DNA of 64,000 nt from M55B118 sp964501715 (lineage in GTDB: Bacteria; Bacillota_I; Bacilli_A; Izemoplasmatales; Izemoplasmataceae), in NCBI GenBank assembly GCA_964501715.1, contig CAZCTR010000005.1, positions 1 to 64,000 on the forward strand, read 5' to 3'. Each line of letters starts with the position of its first letter. The stretch's first letter is position 1. The notes under the pieces were generated by a model. It saw only the letters and a list, made by a program, of their open reading frames with translations, was not told the DNA's origin and ran no database searches. The position numbers and the translations under genes are program-made. Shown here piece by piece: positions 27,193-35,900 of this stretch.

Positions 27193-28317
27193 TCAATCTG
27201 TCTTGACCGGAAGTATCAGTTGAAGCATGTCATCATCATATTCCCCGGTGATCACGAACGGCCGGATTTCACCTGTGAACTTGACTGTGACTTCGCTTGA
27301 GTTGAATACTTTCAACGCTTCCAGGAAGTATTTTGAGCTGAACGCGATTTTTATCGGGGATCCGACTACTTCATCCACCGGATAGACTTCTTCAAGCACG
27401 CGTCCGATTTCAGGTGAATTAGAAGATATTTCAACCGTGTCGTCCTGGCGCATGTTCAATTTGACGATGGAGTTCTGTCCGTCACGGCTTGAGAGTAGGC
27501 TGGCCCGTTCAACAGATGTGATCAATTGTTCCTTGTTGAACTTGATCTGGACTGGGAATTCCTGTGGAACCAGTTTGGAGGTTTCAGGATAATTGCCTTC
27601 GAGCAACCTTGTCTGGAAAAGGATGTTCTTGTATTTGAAGAGCACTTGCGATTGATCGAAGTGAAGTTCCACGTCGCTTTGGTTGTCCTCGAGAATCCGG
27701 ACAAGCTCCTCCAGGCTTCTTCCGGGGATGATGACATTCATCTTGTCATAATCCTCTTCCAAAGAGATGGTTTTCTGACTTAGACGGTAGCTGTCTGTGG
27801 CGACACCATTCAAGCGGTCTCCCTCAATGGTGAGGTTCACCCCTGTCAGAATGGGGCGGTTCTCAATGCTCGAGGTCGCGAAAGCCGTCTGTCTGATCAG
27901 AGTCTTCAGTGTGCGCACGTTGATCTTGACATGAGAATCTTTCTCTTTGAATGTAAGATTGGGATAATCTTCAAGATCGAGGGTGTTCAAGGTGATATCG
28001 GAATGATCCGCTTCGATTCTGAGAAGATTGTCTTCCGCTTTTGAGAACGTGACGGTCTGACCATCAAGCTTCCTTATGATTTCAATGAAGTACTTTCCGG
28101 GGATGAGTGCCGACCCTGTTTCTTCGACATTGAGGCCAGAATCCTGAATATCGATGTTGATGGAGATATCAGAATTGCTGGTGGTGATGGTCAACCCGGT
28201 TTCCTGGATGTTCATCTTGACGCCTTGAAGAGCCGGATTCGGGGTTTTGTTGGATAAGGCTTTTTGGGCAATCAACAAATGATAGAGCAGCTTGTCTTTA
28301 TTGATCTCAAATCGCAT
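27193..28317 (-). CDS. dnaN: DNA polymerase III sliding clamp (beta)
   Basis: Ring clamp that tethers the replicative polymerase. 374 residues in three repeated clamp folds. Seen: N-terminal MRFEINKDKLLYHLLIAQKA, the middle FKEKDSHVKINVRTLKTLIR and the C-terminal end PFVITGEYDDDMLQLILPVK, which forms part of the peptide-binding pocket. AGAAGGTGG lies four bases before the ATG. It follows dnaA across the origin unwinding region and has its own extended -10 promoter there. Confidence 0.97.
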   Translation of the reverse strand: MRFEINKDKLLYHLLIAQKALSNKTPNPALQGVKMNIQETGLTITTSNSDISINIDIQDSGLNVEETGSALIPGKYFIEIIRKLDGQTVTFSKAEDNLLRIEADHSDITLNTLDLEDYPNLTFKEKDSHVKINVRTLKTLIRQTAFATSSIENRPILTGVNLTIEGDRLNGVATDSYRLSQKTISLEEDYDKMNVIIPGRSLEELVRILEDNQSDVELHFDQSQVLFKYKNILFQTRLLEGNYPETSKLVPQEFPVQIKFNKEQLITSVERASLLSSRDGQNSIVKLNMRQDDTVEISSNSPEIGRVLEEVYPVDEVVGSPIKIAFSSKYFLEALKVFNSSEVTVKFTGEIRPFVITGEYDDDMLQLILPVKTD

Positions 28318-28330
28318 GGAACCACCTTCT

Positions 28331-28386
28331 GTTAATTATTTTTTTTTAATGCTTGTTATTATTAGGGGGTGTGGATATGTGGATAT
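28331..28386. other. oriC: oriC unwinding region between dnaA and dnaN
   Basis: Read on the minus strand: two tandem DnaA boxes ATATCCACA overlapping by one base (28386-28370), then a C-rich cluster (28369-28365), then TAATAATAA (28364-28356), matching three DnaA-trios, then a strongly A/T stretch (28350-28331). This order (boxes, GC cluster, trios, AT-rich DNA) is the basal origin unwinding system described for Bacillus. It is seen directly in sequence; melting here is inferred. Confidence 0.85.
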
Positions 28387-28393
28387 CTAATTC

Positions 28394-28402
28394 ATTATAC
28401 CA
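28394..28402 (-). promoter_or_regulatory. dnaN promoter (extended -10)
   Basis: Minus-strand TGG-TATAAT (28402-28394), an extended -10; no good -35. It sits beside the DnaA boxes of the unwinding region, so DnaA binding could affect dnaN transcription. Confidence 0.6.
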
Positions 28403-28428
28403 TGTTTTAGCGGTTTTGTGGTGAAAAT

Positions 28429-29808
28429 TCAGCTACTTTCTCCACATTTATGCTTTAATTTCTCCACGTCCTTTTTCAAGTTGTAATCCACTTGAATCTC
28501 ATTGGAGACTTTCTCGCATGAATGCATGACCGTCGAATGGTCGCGGTTCATGAAATAGGATCCGATTCTCTTGTATGGAAGGTCGAAAAGGTCCTTGATG
28601 AGATACATGGCGATTTGCCTTGGATACAGATAGGTGCGGTTGCGCTTTTTGGACACCAGGTCACTGGTGGTGATGCTGTAGTAATCACTGACGATGCTCA
28701 TGAGATTCTGTATTTTGTCTTTGATGAAATCTTTCGAGTTCTTTTTCGGCTGGATGAGATTGTCCAGCGCAACTTCGGCATTTTTGATGGAGAAATCATA
28801 ATTGAAGGCGGTACAATAGAAGAGCACCCTTTTGAGAGCACCTTCTAGCTCCCTGACATTGTTGTCGAAGACACTTGCGATGTATTCGATCACTTTATGG
28901 GGGAAAAGCTCCGCATCGTTGGTTTCAGCCTTGAGTTTCTTTTCGAGGATCTTGATTCGGTGTTCGAGATCGGGACGGTTGATATCCACCGTCACGCCCC
29001 AAGCGAACCGGGAGGTGAGCCTGGACATGATGTCGCGTAGATCGGATGCTTTCCGATCGGAGGTGATGACAATCTGTTTTTGGTGACTGTGAAGCAGCTC
29101 AAAAAGTTTGAAAAACTCCTCCTGCGACTTTTCCTTCTTGGCTAAAAACTGTATGTCATCCACCAGAAGCACATCGACATTGCGATAGATCTCGTTGAAT
29201 TCGTCGAATTTCTTCTTGCTGGAGTACTTCACGTAATCCTCAACAAACTGGTCCGCTTTGACATAAAGAACACGGGTGTTGATATCACCCTCAAGAATGT
29301 AGTTTCCAACCCCTTGCATGAGGTGGGTCTTACCTAGCCCGACGTCACCGAATATGTATAGAGGGTTGGCCACTACTCCAGGCTGATCGGCCACTTTCAA
29401 CGCGGAGGTGTAGGCGAGGCGATTGGAGTTGCCCACGACAAAGTTTTGGAAGGTGTAAGAGGGATTCAGGTTGGCGTTTAGGAAACGTTCGTCATGTGTC
29501 TGATGATTGGGTTGATTGATTTCGAAGCCCTTATCATGATTCAATTCCTCTTCAGCTTCCTCTTTGGTGATGACCCGGTATTCATGTCTATCGGACACAT
29601 AACTTTCTAGCAACCGGTTCATACGGCCGAGATAAAGCATTTCGATGCGCTTCTTGATGAAGTGATTGTCGACGAGCAGATAGATGTAGTTGTTGCGCAC
29701 TTTAAAAACCGAATCGACGGATTCGAAAATTTCTTCGTAAGTATTGTTCTCCAACTGGTTGGCAAGTTCGCTTTTCACTTCTTGCCAGATTTCGGTATGC
29801 TGTTCCAT
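28429..29808 (-). CDS. dnaA: chromosomal replication initiator DnaA
   Basis: AAA+ initiator that binds oriC boxes and melts the origin. 459 residues: N-terminal domain I, short linker, ATPase core with Walker A GDVGLGKTHLMQ and Walker B LLVDDIQFLAKKEKSQ, and a C-terminal DNA-binding domain with YPRQIAMYLIKDLF and MNRDHSTVMHS. The usual signature GGRDHTTV is changed to MNRDHSTV, which may match the altered boxes seen in this origin. GAGGTGATT lies before the ATG. It diverges from rpmH across a 370-base region full of DnaA-box variants. Confidence 0.98.
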   Translation of the reverse strand: MEQHTEIWQEVKSELANQLENNTYEEIFESVDSVFKVRNNYIYLLVDNHFIKKRIEMLYLGRMNRLLESYVSDRHEYRVITKEEAEEELNHDKGFEINQPNHQTHDERFLNANLNPSYTFQNFVVGNSNRLAYTSALKVADQPGVVANPLYIFGDVGLGKTHLMQGVGNYILEGDINTRVLYVKADQFVEDYVKYSSKKKFDEFNEIYRNVDVLLVDDIQFLAKKEKSQEEFFKLFELLHSHQKQIVITSDRKASDLRDIMSRLTSRFAWGVTVDINRPDLEHRIKILEKKLKAETNDAELFPHKVIEYIASVFDNNVRELEGALKRVLFYCTAFNYDFSIKNAEVALDNLIQPKKNSKDFIKDKIQNLMSIVSDYYSITTSDLVSKKRNRTYLYPRQIAMYLIKDLFDLPYKRIGSYFMNRDHSTVMHSCEKVSNEIQVDYNLKKDVEKLKHKCGESS

Positions 29809-30178
29809 CGATGAATCACCTCTGTAGTTTAAATTCAGTTTAGCATAGGAAAACGTTTAAAAAAACAGAATTTTATCAACATAAAATGTGGAAAACTTTT
29901 TATTTGCACACTCTGTTTCCACAAAGATGAAACCCTTAATATATCTTAACAGAGCGGTCAAAAAAGATTTAGACTTTTCCACAACCATATGTTTTCCTCT
30001 TTTGCACATTTCCACAATGTGCATTGTGCAAACCGTCAAATAAAGCGGTTTTCCTATGTGGAAAACTTAATTGAAACTTCTTCAATATCGAGATTAATAA
30101 AATAACGGTTGACACTTCGGAGCAATTTATATATAATTTGAAAGCGTAGTTTTTATAACGCCTTAGGAGGTGTTGATT
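29809..30178. other. oriC: oriC DnaA-box cluster between dnaA and rpmH
   Basis: The longest gene-free stretch. It holds repeated variants of the DnaA box. TTTTCCACA or its complement TGTGGAAAA appears at 29887-29895, 29975-29983 and 30057-30065. One-base variants are GTTTCCACA (29915-29923) and ATTTCCACA (30008-30016). TTATCAACA is at 29873-29881, and TTTGCACA/TGTGCAAA-type boxes are near 29903, 30001 and 30025. The rpmH promoter is at the right end. This is the larger half of a bipartite Bacillota-type origin. Confidence 0.85.
30109..30137 (+). promoter_or_regulatory. rpmH promoter
   Basis: TTGACA (30109-30114), 17-base spacer, TATAAT (30132-30137): a perfect housekeeping promoter for the rpmH-rnpA-yidC-jag genes. 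Confidence 0.92.
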
Positions 30179-30313
30179 GTGAAACGCACATATCAACCAA
30201 ACACACGCAAAAAAGCTAAAAAACATGGCTTCCGTGCGAGAATGTCTTCGCCCGATGGACGCAAGATCCTCGCTAAGAGACGCCAAAAGAAACGCAAGCG
30301 CCTGTCCGCTTAA
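30179..30313 (+). CDS. rpmH: 50S ribosomal protein L34
   Basis: Complete 44-residue L34, very basic. It begins MKRTYQPNTRKKAKKHGFRA and contains RMSSPDGRKILAKRRQKKRK, the family pattern. Translation starts at GTG (30179) behind AGGAGG (30165-30170). L34 next to rnpA, opposite dnaA, is the classic origin layout. It lies behind a perfect promoter. Confidence 0.98.
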   Translation: MKRTYQPNTRKKAKKHGFRARMSSPDGRKILAKRRQKKRKRLSA

Positions 30314-30350
30314 AAATTCATACCCCGTTAACAACTAATCTTAAACCCGC

Positions 30351-30390
30351 AAACACCTGAGAAGATTGCTTTTTAGGTGTTTTTATTTTT
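30351..30390 (+). terminator. terminator-like hairpin between rpmH and rnpA
   Basis: Stem AAACACCT (30351-30358) and AGGTGTTT (30375-30382) with a 16-base loop, followed by TTTATTTTT. It probably lowers transcription of rnpA relative to rpmH; the rnpA ribosome site GGGAGG comes right after. Confidence 0.65.
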
Positions 30391-30404
30391 GGGAGGCGCT
30401 CAGG

Positions 30405-30749
30405 ATGAAAAAGAAGTACCGCATTAAGGATTCATCTAGAATCCAATCTGTTCTCAATGCTCGAAGGAAAAAGGCTGACGCGTTTTTTTCTGTCTACGTC
30501 TCTGAGAACACCAACGGGCATTTTCGTTACGCCCTTAGCGTTGGAAAGAAATTCGGGAACGCGGTCAAACGCAATAGGATCAAACGCCAGATCCGCATGG
30601 TCCTCAATGATCGTGTGGATCATGATGCGTCCAAGGATGTCTTTGTCATCATCCGTCCGGCCGCTTCAAAATTGACGTTTGCAGACATTGATAACAAACT
30701 AATGAAGCTGTTGAAAGCTCATAAATTAATCAGAGGTGAAAAAAAATGA
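30405..30749 (+). CDS. rnpA: ribonuclease P protein component
   Basis: Basic protein subunit of RNase P, which trims the 5' ends of tRNA precursors. 114 residues from the ATG at 30405 (GGGAGG eight bases upstream). Seen: KKKYRIKDSSRIQSVL at the start and the RNA-binding signature GNAVKRNRIKRQIRMVL. An upstream in-frame ATG lies inside the preceding terminator hairpin and is rejected. Its end overlaps the yidC start. Confidence 0.96.
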   Translation: MKKKYRIKDSSRIQSVLNARRKKADAFFSVYVSENTNGHFRYALSVGKKFGNAVKRNRIKRQIRMVLNDRVDHDASKDVFVIIRPAASKLTFADIDNKLMKLLKAHKLIRGEKK

Positions 30750-31621
30750 AAAGAAAAACAGCAATGAAAGTCTTACTGCTCGTGGTGACACTAGGGCTCG
30801 TGGTGACACTTGCAGGGTGTGATGTCGAGCATTACGACCAAAGCATCGATGCCGAAGGCGGCTTCGCCTGGATGCAGTGGATCGTCACTAAGCTTGCCGA
30901 ATTCACATACAATATTTCCCAGTTTGCCGGAGGGCACTATATCATCGGGCTTTTCGCCGTCACGTTGATCATCAGGATTCTCGGGTGGCCGATCTATTCG
31001 AAAAGCACCGCAATGAGTGCAAACATGCAAATCGCCCAACCTGAACTGGAACGTCTCAAAGAGAAGTATCAGGACAAAAAGGATGAAGCTTCCCAGAAAC
31101 AGATGCAACAAGAGATGATGCAGATTTACAAAAAATACAACATCAACCCTCTCGGGTGCCTTTTCCCCTTCCTGCAAATGCCGATTTTCATCGCCATGTA
31201 TCAAGTCGTGAGAAGGCTTCCGAGGACCGAACGCTTCGGGGATATAGACTATGAATTCCTCTTTCTCGACTTCCAGGCCGGGAATCCCCTGGACGCCGGG
31301 GTGTCTTTCAGCTTCGCAGACCACTGGATCAATATCCTCCTGGCTTTAATCGTCGGTGCGACCATGTATTTCTATCAGCGTTATGCGATGAAGAAGCCTG
31401 AGTACCTTCAAAATAAGAAATACCAATCAGCCCAAGCCGAACAGTCACAAAAAACCATGAAGTACATGACTTATTTCATGGTCGTCATGCTGACATCGAT
31501 ATCGTTCACCAACCTCGGTATCGCATTCTATTGGATCATCGGTAACCTCTTCCAATTCTTGCAGACCTATGTCAATCGCAAAAAGACTTACAAACGTCAT
31601 TTTGAACAAAATCTAACGTGA
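30746..31621 (+). CDS. yidC: membrane protein insertase YidC
   Basis: Inserts proteins into the membrane, alone or with SecYEG. 291 residues. It has a lipoprotein signal peptide with lipobox LAGC (Cys25), then membrane helices around residues 65-85, 135-165, 185-210 and 240-265; the core IIGLFAVTLIIRILGWPIY contains the groove arginine. No large periplasmic domain, as in Bacillota YidC/SpoIIIJ. A charged C-terminal tail is present. The start overlaps the rnpA stop, behind AGAGGTG. jag follows, the usual partner gene. Confidence 0.96.
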   Translation: MKRKTAMKVLLLVVTLGLVVTLAGCDVEHYDQSIDAEGGFAWMQWIVTKLAEFTYNISQFAGGHYIIGLFAVTLIIRILGWPIYSKSTAMSANMQIAQPELERLKEKYQDKKDEASQKQMQQEMMQIYKKYNINPLGCLFPFLQMPIFIAMYQVVRRLPRTERFGDIDYEFLFLDFQAGNPLDAGVSFSFADHWINILLALIVGATMYFYQRYAMKKPEYLQNKKYQSAQAEQSQKTMKYMTYFMVVMLTSISFTNLGIAFYWIIGNLFQFLQTYVNRKKTYKRHFEQNLT

Positions 31622-31631
31622 AGGTGATTCT

Positions 31632-32246
31632 ATGAAATCCATTACTTTTGAAGCGAAATCTTTGGATGAAGCCAAAACATACGCCGAGGAACAGTTGCGT
31701 ATCGGAAGAAGGTATCTAGCCTTCGACCACCAGGAGAAACGCAGTATGTTCGGTTTTAAAAAGAGCTTCACAGTCACGGCCACGGTGGATGTCGACCTCA
31801 TGGAACTTGGTCGTAAAACGCTGGAGACCATGTTTGCAAACATGGGCATAGACGCCTCCATCACTGCGACAGAAGGGGATGACAAGGATATGGTCTACAA
31901 GGTCGAGACGGATGAGAACCCGGTCTTGATCGGCAAGAACGGAAAGACCTTGGAAAGCATCCAGTTCTATATCAGAAACCTTCTCAACATCTTCACCGAC
32001 GAGAGGGTCATCGTCCTTGTGGACATCGGTGGCTACAAAGCTCAAAGACGTAAACAGCTTGAGATTCTTGCGACCAAGACCGCCAAAGAAGTAGCCAGAA
32101 GCAAAGTGCCGGTGAAATTGGATCCCATGAATGCGTATGAACGCCGGATCATCCATACTAAACTCGCCGAATGGCGCGATGTGTCCACGAGAAGCGAAGG
32201 CGAAAAACAGAACCGTCACCTCGTGATCGAGCCTAAGAAAAAATGA
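31632..32246 (+). CDS. khpB: RNA-binding protein KhpB/Jag
   Basis: 204-residue RNA-binding protein. Domains in order: Jag_N (residues 1-50, KSITFEAKSLDEAKTYAEEQ), a KH domain (about 75-150, with LIGKNGKTLESIQFYIRNLL), and R3H (about 155-204, MNAYERRIIHTKL). It pairs with KhpA in Gram-positives and affects cell shape and small-RNA regulation. It lies in the conserved yidC-jag order; mnmE, which often follows, is replaced here by pth and mfd. Confidence 0.95.
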   Translation: MKSITFEAKSLDEAKTYAEEQLRIGRRYLAFDHQEKRSMFGFKKSFTVTATVDVDLMELGRKTLETMFANMGIDASITATEGDDKDMVYKVETDENPVLIGKNGKTLESIQFYIRNLLNIFTDERVIVLVDIGGYKAQRRKQLEILATKTAKEVARSKVPVKLDPMNAYERRIIHTKLAEWRDVSTRSEGEKQNRHLVIEPKKK

Positions 32247-32797
32247 AACTGATTGTCGGACTCGGAAATCCCGGCAGGAAATATGCGCGCACCCGCCACA
32301 ACATCGGCTTCATGTGTCTTGAAGCCTTCGCCCATTCACATGGACTCAAATTCTCATATGACAAGAAATTCATCGCCGATGTGACGCGCTTAAATGAGAC
32401 GATCCTCATGAAACCGAGAACCTATATGAATCTTTCCGGGAATGCCGTCGCTCCCGTCGTCGATTATTATGATATCGAACCTGAGGATGTGATGGTGATC
32501 TATGACGACCTTGATCTGCCGACCGCGAAAATACGCTTGCGCTATAAAGGCGGGAGCGGGGGTCATAAAGGGATGCAGTCCATCATCGCGGCACTTGGAA
32601 CCGAAACATTCAAACGCATCAAGTTCGGGATCTCAAAGCCTGATAGCAAGGCCGGCAAGGATTATGTGCTCTCGCGCTTCAAAAAAAGCGAGGGTGATGC
32701 CGTCATCGAGGCGATTGACCAAGTCAATAGGGCGATGACTGATTTCATGAAGGACGAGCCTTTCGCGAACATCATGAACACATACAATAAAGAATGA
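32243..32797 (+). CDS. pth: peptidyl-tRNA hydrolase
   Basis: Frees tRNA from peptidyl-tRNA that drops off ribosomes. 184 residues. Seen: IVGLGNPGRKYARTRHNIGF with catalytic His19, KPRTYMNLSG, and VIYDDLDLPTAKIRLRYKGG with GGSGGHKGMQSI. The start overlaps the jag stop (ATGA). A strong terminator follows, and mfd is next, as in Bacillus (pth-mfd). Confidence 0.97.
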   Translation: MKLIVGLGNPGRKYARTRHNIGFMCLEAFAHSHGLKFSYDKKFIADVTRLNETILMKPRTYMNLSGNAVAPVVDYYDIEPEDVMVIYDDLDLPTAKIRLRYKGGSGGHKGMQSIIAALGTETFKRIKFGISKPDSKAGKDYVLSRFKKSEGDAVIEAIDQVNRAMTDFMKDEPFANIMNTYNKE

Positions 32798-32798
32798 C

Positions 32799-32826
32799 GC
32801 CGCAGCCATGTGCTGCGGCTTTTTTT
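32799..32826 (+). terminator. terminator after pth
   Basis: Eight-base GC-rich stem GCCGCAGC/GCTGCGGC (32799-32806, 32812-32819) followed by seven T. Confidence 0.9.
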
Positions 32827-32879
32827 CATCACGGTGGTCTTTCGATAAAGTCCGTGATAGAATAGGTCACGAAGAACCC

Positions 32880-32898
32880 CGGGCATGGCACATGCCCG
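32880..32898 (+). promoter_or_regulatory. GC-rich hairpin in the mfd leader
   Basis: Perfect eight-base inverted repeat CGGGCATG/CATGCCCG with a three-base loop. It ends twelve bases before the mfd ribosome site GGAGG (32910-32914), with no T-run, so it is not a terminator. It could affect mfd translation or RNA stability; this is inference. Confidence 0.45.
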
Positions 32899-32920
32899 CT
32901 TGTCTACGTGGAGGAAATGT

Positions 32921-35900
32921 ATGAAGACCTTGTTAAAGCATTTGAAAAGCACAGAGTTCTTTCAAAAACTGAACGATGTATTGGAAAAGGAAAAAGCTGA
33001 AATATATGACACCAATGAAGCACTCAACATCCTGTTGATCAACTACCTATTCTCCGAAAGCGACAAATCGGTTCTTGTGGTGAACCATAATCTTTATCAT
33101 GCTCAAAAGACGTATGATAAGCTTGAAAGAACCATGGCTGACCCCCTCTTTTTCCCGCAGGATGAATTTCTGACGACCGACATGCTCGCAATGAGCGAGG
33201 ATTTGAAATTCGATCGTCTTGATTCGATTCGAACCCTTCTCAAGGGCCGCAAAGAACTGGTGGTGACCCATCCGACCGGACTGCTTAAGCATCTGCCGCC
33301 GAAAGCCGCATTTATGGAGGCGACAAAGACGTATCGAAAAGGGGACGAGATCGACCCTTCCAGGTTGATCGATGAATTGATCAACCTGGGCTACACCAGG
33401 ACCGCTGAAGTGGAGAAAGTGGGGGATTTCGCTTCCAGAGGAAGCATTGTCGATGTGTTTCCAACAGGGTACGATGAGCCGATCAGAATCGATTTCTTTG
33501 ATGTCGAGATCGATTCACTAAGACGGTTCGACATCGAATCCCAGCGCTCCAAGGGGACTGCCGAAGAACTCACGCTTTTCCCCAGATCGGAATTCTTCTA
33601 TGATGAGTCCACCTGTGAGAAAATGGAAGAGAACGTTAGACAAGTGTTAAGCAGCCGACCCTTTGAAGATGAGACTAAAGAACGTGTGGAGAATGACCTG
33701 GATGCGATCAAAGAACGGGATAATCCGGACCGGTTCTCCCGCTACATGACCTTCGCGTTCGACCATCTGGAGACATTGACCGACTATCTCGACGATCCTT
33801 ACATCATACATGTCAACCATGAGGATATCAAGGCCACCAACCAGCAGATCATAAAAGACCTATCCGATTGGATCGCCGAGAACAGTGACTACGCCGCGAT
33901 CGGGTTTGATTTCATCAGGGATTTCGATACGCTCTACCATGAAAAGGAGATCCGTCTGAATCCGTTCGCGAGCGCAAAACCCTTGAGGCACAGCCTTGCC
34001 CTTCGCGCCAAGGAGTCTGTGCAATATGCCGGCAACTTGCAGATGCTGATCAAGGACCTCAAGAAGTACGACGGCCATGTCACCACCCTGGTCTCTTTGG
34101 AAAGTTCGGAGAGGCTGAATACCCTCAAGGAGCTCTTTGAAGACCATCATATCGACTACAAGCTGCTTGGACGGGACGACCCTCCCTTCGATAAAAGCAT
34201 CAACCTTGTGAAAGCGGACATGCCCGTAAGCCTTGAATGGTTCGACACCGCCGTGCTGGTTCTTAACGAAGAAGCCCTCTTTGATGCCACGGAAAAAAAG
34301 AAATCGAAAAAACAAAAGGCCGTGTTCAAGGACACGGAGAAGCTCACACGTCCGGAAGAACTCAAAAAAGGGGATTTTGTGGTCCATTATGACCATGGGA
34401 TAGGCCGGTATCTTGGCATCAAGACCATGACTTTCCAAAACCATACCAATGACTATATAACCATAGCGTACAAAGGGGACGACACCCTTTATATCCCCGT
34501 GGAGAACATCCACCTGATACAAAAATACAGCGCACATGAAGGCGTGAGACCGAAAGTCAACAAGCTCGGAAGTCCTGAGTGGGCCAAAACCAAACAGAGG
34601 GTAAGAAAAAAAGCGAAGAACATCGCTTCACAGCTCATCGACCTCTATGCCAAGCGAGAAGAGACAAAGGGCTTCGCCTTCAGTTCCGACATCGACATGA
34701 TGACCTCGTTCGAGGCGGATTTCCCCTTCGAGGAAACCGAAGATCAGCTCAAGGCTATCGAATCGGTGAAACAAGACATGGAAAATGCGACCCCCATGGA
34801 CAGGCTGATCTGCGGTGATGTGGGATATGGCAAGACGGAGGTCGCCCTCCGTGCCACATTCAAGGCGGTTCTCGACAACAAGCAGGTCGCCTATCTCGCA
34901 CCCACGACCATTCTGACGCGCCAGCATTTCTACACCTTCAAGCGAAGGCTCGCCAAGCATGGCATCAAAGTGGCGCTATTGAACCGTTTCGTAGTCGGCA
35001 AAAGGAAACGCGAATATCTCGAAGGGATCAAGGCGGGAAAATACGATGTGGTGATAGGGACTCACCGCATCCTTTCCAAGGACATTGACTTTAATGACCT
35101 CGGCTTGTTGATTGTCGACGAGGAACAGCGGTTCGGCGTCGAGCACAAGGAGAAGATCAAGGCGATGAAATTGCATGTCGATGTGCTCTCGCTCTCAGCG
35201 ACACCTATCCCGAGAACCCTTCAGATGGCCATGACTGGCGTCAAACAGATGAGTCTCATCGAGACTCCCCCGAAAGACAGATTCCCAATCCAGACTTATG
35301 TGCTCAAAAGGAACGACCATGTCATCCAGGATGCCATTGAACGGGAATTGGGCCGTCACGGTCAGGTTTTCTACCTTTATAACAAGGTTGAGGATATCGA
35401 TTCGATCAAAGACGATCTCGACCAGCTTGTGCCTGATGCACGCGTTGTCTATGCGCACGGAAAGATGAACCGGGCTCAGCTTGAACGGGTCATGCAAGCA
35501 TTTTTGGACCACGAGTATGATGTGCTCGTATCCACTACCATCATTGAAACGGGCATCGACATTCAAAACGCCAACACCCTGATTGTCCATGATGCAGACA
35601 AACTAGGCCTTTCCCAGCTCTATCAGATAAGAGGAAGGGTCGGAAGAAGCAACCGCATAGCCTACAGTTATCTCATGTATGGCAAGAACAAGCAGCTTAA
35701 TGATGAAGCTGCGAAACGGCTTCAGGCGATCAAGGAGTTCACTGAACTCGGCAGCGGTTACAAGATCGCGGCACGTGATCTCGCCATACGGGGCGCGGGA
35801 GACCTTCTCGGAACGGAACAATCCGGATTCATCGACAGTGTGGGCATCGAGATGTTCATGGAAATCCTAAAAGAGGAGATCGCGAAAGAAAAAGATGAAC

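Noticed and set aside
28429..29808. Alternative genetic code (TGA as Trp) suggested by Mollicute-like traits
   Set aside because: dnaA, gyrA and recF end in TGA at the expected family ends and Trp is TGG throughout.
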